Below, one piece after another: positions 6,644 to 9,633 of a stretch of 9,633 nucleotides of DNA. The notes under the pieces were generated by a model. That model was not told where the DNA came from. It saw only the letters and a program-made list of their open reading frames with translations, and made no database searches. Source of the DNA: Lachnospiraceae bacterium (GTDB taxonomy: Bacteria > Bacillota_A > Clostridia > Lachnospirales > Lachnospiraceae). Numbering within the stretch: position 1 is the stretch's first letter; each line of letters opens with the position of its first letter. Both the position numbers and the translations under genes were made by a program. The stretch is taken from the NCBI GenBank assembly GCA_017540915.1, contig JAFYAD010000335.1:1-9633 (forward strand). The letters run 5' to 3'.

Positions 6644-6650
6644 CCACCTC
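6644..6650 (-). promoter_or_regulatory. Shine-Dalgarno site deciding the DUF2225 start
   Basis: GAGGTGG on the minus strand is 5 nt from the ATG at 6638 and contains the alternative GTG codon (6647-6645). This argues for the ATG as start. Confidence 0.7.
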
Positions 6651-6696
6651 AATCCTGCAATGACCAAACTGCGCATTGCTGAAAACTCAACTTTCT

Positions 6697-6702
6697 ATTA
6701 TA
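6697..6702 (-). promoter_or_regulatory. possible -10 element before the DUF2225-CapA unit
   Basis: A perfect TATAAT overlaps the glnS stop codon. The matching -35 position (ATCATT at 17 nt) is poor, so the promoter is uncertain. No terminator separates glnS from the DUF2225 gene: the best pairing in the 59-bp gap is a 5-bp CAATG/CATTG without a T-run. Readthrough from glnS is therefore also possible. Confidence 0.3.
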
Positions 6703-8416
6703 ACTTAAACGAACTCTTTAATGATACCACTCTGTTGAACACCGGCTTACCGGGAACGGAATCCTTATAATCCACACAGAAAAATCCATTTCTCACGAAC
6801 TGGAATCCGTCGAAAGCCTTCGCCTCCATGAGAGCAGGCTCAACCAGCGCATCTTCTATAACCTTAAGGGAATCGGGATTGAGGTTCAGAGAACCGTCTT
6901 TATTGTATACCCCCTTCTCCTCATCAACAAGATTCTCATAGAGGCGTACCGTGGCATGTCCCGCTGTCTTTGCGTTCACCCAGTGTATGGTACCCTTGAC
7001 CTTGCGTCCGTCGGGGCTGTTGCCTCCGCGGCTCTCAGGGTCGTATGTACAGTGTATCAGCGTAACCTTCCCGGTTTCATCCTTTTCGAAAGAAACGCAT
7101 TTCACAAAATATGCGTTCATCAGCCGGACTTCATTGCCCGGGAACATACGGAAGTATTTCCTGGGAGGTTCTTCCATAAAATCTTCTCTCTCGATATAGA
7201 TCTCCCTTGAAAACTTCACTTTACGTTTTCCAAGCGATTCATTTTCCAGGTTATTCTCTATCTCCAGCTCTTCCTCGGTATCCTCCGGGTAATTGTCTAT
7301 CACAACCTTTACCGGATCCAGTACCGCCATGAGTCGCGGACTCTTGAATTTCATATCTTCCCTTGCACAGTATTCAAGGGCAGCGTAATCAGCCACGGAG
7401 TTGGACTTGGATATTCCGCTGATCTCCACAAAACGCCTGATGGCATCCGCGGTGAAGCCCCTGCGTTTCAGACCTGCTATGGACACGAGCCTCGGATCGT
7501 CCCATCCGTCCACTATGCCGTCCTCCACCAGTTTTTTGATATAGCGCTTTCCGGTAACAACATTTTTAAGATAGAGCTTTGCAAACTCGATCTGTTTGGG
7601 TGATTCCTCCGGGGTATTCTTAAATCCGCACTCTATCACAACCCAGTCATACAGTGGTCTGTGATCCTCAAACTCCAGTGTGCAGATAGAGTGGGTAATA
7701 CCCTCTATAGCATCCTCTATAGGATGGGCAAAATCATACATGGGATAAATGCACCACTTATCTCCGGTGTTGTGATGCTCCATTCTGGCTATACGGTAGA
7801 TTATGGGATCTCTCATATTGATGTTGGGAGACGCCATATCTATCTTCGCGCGCAGAACCTTTGAGCCATCCTCAAACTTTCCGGCTTTCATATCTTCGAA
7901 AAGAGCCAGATTCTCCTCCACAGAGCGATCCGAATAAGGATCCTTTTTACCCGGCTCGGTTAAAGTTCCCCTGTACTCGCGTATCTGATCTGCATTAAGA
8001 TCCGACACATAAGCCTTTCCCTTTTTGATAAGATCTACCGCGCAATCATACATCCGGTCAAAATAATCCGACGCATAGAAAACCTCATCCCTGAAATCCG
8101 CTCCGAGCCATTTGACGTCGGACTTTATAGATTCCACGAATTCAAGCTTTTCCTTGGTGGGGTTGGTATCATCAAATCTGAAATTGAACCTGCCGCCGTA
8201 TTCTTTTGCAAGACCGTAATTTAAGAGAATTGACTTGGCATGGCCGATATGCAGATATCCGTTGGGTTCCGGTGGAAATCTTGTGACTACATGATCCACA
8301 CGGCCGCTCGCCAGATCATCCTCTATGATCTTCTCAATGAAGTTTTTGGAGACGGTGCCCCCGGTTTCTGTGCCCGTCACATTTTCCGCAGATTCTGCAT
8401 TATTTAACTCTGACAT
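6698..8416 (-). CDS. glnS: glutamine--tRNA ligase
   Basis: The 572-residue class I aminoacyl-tRNA synthetase charges tRNA-Gln with glutamine using ATP, in the cytosol. The N-terminal catalytic core contains the HIGH signature in [15 protein letters not shown] (48-62) and FRFDDTNP (79-86). GWDDPRL (304-310) and [11 protein letters not shown] (312-322) are typical of GlnRS. The second ATP signature (KMSKS) appears as VTGKR (287-291). The C-terminal anticodon-binding beta-barrel region follows from about residue 360, including MNAYFVKC and [17 protein letters not shown]. The first 20 residues are a polar extension. The ATG at 8416 has AGGGAGA nine bases upstream. Many Firmicutes lack this enzyme and make Gln-tRNA by the GatCAB amidation route, so its presence fits clostridial lineages thought to have acquired glnS by transfer. 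Confidence 0.97.
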   Translation of the reverse strand: MSELNNAESAENVTGTETGGTVSKNFIEKIIEDDLASGRVDHVVTRFPPEPNGYLHIGHAKSILLNYGLAKEYGGRFNFRFDDTNPTKEKLEFVESIKSDVKWLGADFRDEVFYASDYFDRMYDCAVDLIKKGKAYVSDLNADQIREYRGTLTEPGKKDPYSDRSVEENLALFEDMKAGKFEDGSKVLRAKIDMASPNINMRDPIIYRIARMEHHNTGDKWCIYPMYDFAHPIEDAIEGITHSICTLEFEDHRPLYDWVVIECGFKNTPEESPKQIEFAKLYLKNVVTGKRYIKKLVEDGIVDGWDDPRLVSIAGLKRRGFTADAIRRFVEISGISKSNSVADYAALEYCAREDMKFKSPRLMAVLDPVKVVIDNYPEDTEEELEIENNLENESLGKRKVKFSREIYIEREDFMEEPPRKYFRMFPGNEVRLMNAYFVKCVSFEKDETGKVTLIHCTYDPESRGGNSPDGRKVKGTIHWVNAKTAGHATVRLYENLVDEEKGVYNKDGSLNLNPDSLKVIEDALVEPALMEAKAFDGFQFVRNGFFCVDYKDSVPGKPVFNRVVSLKSSFKL

Positions 8417-8464
8417 TTATATGTTCTCCCTACTGTAATATGTATCATCAAGATCAAAAAACGA

Positions 8465-8513
8465 ATCGCTGCCATCTCACATTTTTATATTCAGGATCGT
8501 CGCTATCTCACAT
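8465..8513. repeat. near-identical 18-nt pair around the rhomboid-like gene stop
   Basis: The segments 8465-8482 and 8496-8513 both read ATCG, a short variable GC-rich part, then ATCTCACAT, with a 31-bp offset. The second copy covers the last codons and stop of the rhomboid-like gene, and the first is in the gap before glnS. It may be the remnant of a small duplication. The gap (8417-8502) shows no clear terminator or strong promoter. Confidence 0.4.
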
Positions 8514-9354
8514 GCTGATGTGTAAACAGATGCTCGCTGCAATACTCGTAATTGCCCATGCATCTTGAGCAGTAACGGAATTCAAGATTCGGATCCGACA
8601 GATTGGTACGCCCGCAGATACAGCACTTATGCCTTACACCAACAGGTGTGACTTTCTTATGTCCTTCGTTGACGGATCGTCTGAACTCCTGCTGCCTTTT
8701 CACCTGAGCCCGGCTTGGAGCCAAGCCTGTCAAAGCCATGTATATCAGGAAATTCAATAGACTGGCTATGATCACGATCCTGCCGCCCCAGCCCACCTGG
8801 AAGAAATCCACCACGATGAGCGCTCCGTAAATGATGGCGAGCCACTTCATCTTTACCGGAATGATGAAATAAATGAAAACCTTATTCTCCGGAAAAGTCA
8901 TGGCATACGCCAGAAAAATAGCGAGGTTTATATAATAGGTGCTGACATACTGGCCTATAAACGCAGTCTCCGGGCTGCCAAGGGACGCCAGCACAAAAAA
9001 TCCCACCATCACGGCTATATCCGTTATGAGGATGCCTCCGAAAATGTAAAGGTTAAACCTGAAAGCCCCCCACATTCTCTCCAGTACCGTTCCCAGCTGA
9101 TAATAGAAAAATATCATGATGGCATAGAAGAAAACATTTGTAAAACTGGGCGGGACCAGTATCCAGGTAAACAGCCTCCACACCTGTCCGTTCAGCACAT
9201 AAGCAGGCTGCAGCTGAAACAGATACAGTATCTCACGCAGAGGCGTGATAAAAAATAACAGGTAACCAACAACATAACCTACCAGAAGGTATACGATCAG
9301 ATTGGGTATCGCATACTTTCCGATTTTTTTTTCAAGCTTTGCTATCCATCTCAT
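8503..9354 (-). CDS. rhomboid-fold membrane protein without catalytic residues, Cys/His-rich tail
   Basis: The 283-residue protein has about six hydrophobic segments between residues 17 and 209. It also has rhomboid landmarks: WRLFTWIL (59-66) in the first loop, an ERMWGAFRF motif (92-100) after TM2, and FIIPVKMKWLA (163-173). The GxSG serine motif expected in TM4 is absent (the region reads STYYINLAIFL), and TM6 (about 191-209) has no His. It should therefore not be a serine protease but a pseudorhomboid or derlin-like protein. The soluble tail holds C244-x-x-C247, C262-x-x-C265, C272, H275, H279 and H281, a likely zinc-binding site. A TTG at 9372 would overlap the upstream stop codon, but the ATG at 9354 has AAGG nine bases upstream, and MRWIAKLEKK fits the usual start. 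It follows the PH-domain gene by 14 bp, so the two are probably cotranscribed. Confidence 0.82.
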   Translation of the reverse strand: MRWIAKLEKKIGKYAIPNLIVYLLVGYVVGYLLFFITPLREILYLFQLQPAYVLNGQVWRLFTWILVPPSFTNVFFYAIMIFFYYQLGTVLERMWGAFRFNLYIFGGILITDIAVMVGFFVLASLGSPETAFIGQYVSTYYINLAIFLAYAMTFPENKVFIYFIIPVKMKWLAIIYGALIVVDFFQVGWGGRIVIIASLLNFLIYMALTGLAPSRAQVKRQQEFRRSVNEGHKKVTPVGVRHKCCICGRTNLSDPNLEFRYCSRCMGNYEYCSEHLFTHQHVR

Positions 9355-9368
9355 GCTAATAAACCTTA

Positions 9369-9633
9369 TCAATATGAGGTCTCAGCCACGCCGTCATCAT
9401 CTAAATCATGCTCCGTTGTCATGTATTCACGGTTGACGACACGCTTTGAATCTCTCTGTTTTTCCACGAGCTCTGACAGCATTTCCTTAACCTCGTGCGG
9501 TTTTTTAACGCTCAATATATCAAAATCGCCGAGGGTCTTGTCTGCCGAGCAACAGTGTATTGTACCCACTCCGAAAATGCGCTGTCCGAAGGTACGGTTC
9601 AGCGAAAGATCCATGATCCTGTACAGTCTGACT
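9369..9633 (-). CDS. bacterial PH-domain protein, 3' part only
   Basis: The frame is open to the window edge, so the true start lies outside. The 87 residues seen begin VRLYRIMDLSL and continue with RTFGQRIFGVGTIHC, a Ser/Asp-rich turn, and KKPHEVKEMLSELVEKQR. This order (strands, then a final amphipathic helix) matches the end of bPH_2 (YdbT/YdbS-like) domains. An internal ATG at 9614 is not the likely start, because the conserved LYRI strand lies upstream of it. The tail after residue 67 is charged and acidic. Full-length relatives are often small cytosolic or membrane-associated proteins of unknown function. The stop is 14 bp before the rhomboid-like gene. Confidence 0.75.
   Translation of the reverse strand, partial: VRLYRIMDLSLNRTFGQRIFGVGTIHCCSADKTLGDFDILSVKKPHEVKEMLSELVEKQRDSKRVVNREYMTTEHDLDDDGVAETSY

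Noticed and set aside
9355..9372. TTG start of the rhomboid-like protein overlapping the PH-gene stop
   Set aside because: The ATG at 9354 has a better ribosome site and the usual N-terminal sequence.

Overview
The window looks like chromosomal DNA from a motile member of the Clostridia, most likely Lachnospiraceae. This is inferred from the style of the proteins: a clostridial-type glutaminyl-tRNA synthetase, a DUF2225 protein, a CapA-like protein with a long acidic tail, a DHH phosphoesterase, and a methyltransferase of a type I associate with this family. It also rests on purine-rich Shine-Dalgarno sites and sigma-A-like promoters. No phage, transposon, CRISPR array, tRNA or rRNA is visible. 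All seven complete genes, and the partial gene at the right edge, lie on the minus strand, so transcription runs from high to low coordinates.

From right to left: (1) the 3' end of a bacterial PH-domain protein (9369-9633), followed 14 nt later by (2) a rhomboid-fold membrane protein that lacks the catalytic Ser/His and carries a C-terminal Cys/His cluster (8503-9354). (3) glnS (6698-8416) follows an 86-bp gap. (4) A DUF2225 zinc-ribbon protein (5874-6638) and (5) a membrane-anchored CapA-like metallophosphatase with an extreme Asp/Glu/Pro tail (4255-5850) are 23 bp apart and probably cotranscribed. They end at a strong terminator (4174-4201).

A 284-bp regulatory gap (3971-4254) follows. It holds a near-consensus promoter and a perfect 11-bp dyad that sits across the predicted start site and also has the form of an intrinsic terminator. 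This gap precedes (6) a methyl-accepting chemotaxis protein (2078-3970) whose N-terminus carries four copies of an 8-residue Lys-Pro-Asp repeat. A 134-bp gap with an extended -10 promoter and nested inverted repeats leads to (7) a DHH/DHHA1 phosphoesterase (1023-1943), closed by an intrinsic terminator (972-1001). (8) A class I SAM methyltransferase with an acidic insertion (79-930) comes next. The left edge (1-78) may hold the last codons of a convergent plus-strand gene. No gene-free stretch exceeds 300 bp.

The genes do not form one obvious pathway. They mix housekeeping functions (glnS, DHH phosphoesterase, methyltransferase), envelope functions (rhomboid-like, PH-domain and CapA-like proteins) and chemosensing. 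I do not see a clear-cut new defence or mobile system. The most distinctive points are the octapeptide-repeat tail of the chemoreceptor, the dyad-over-start-site design of its promoter with motifs echoed upstream of the DHH gene, the acidic CapA tail growing by an 11-codon repeat, and the catalytically dead rhomboid with a zinc-finger-like tail.
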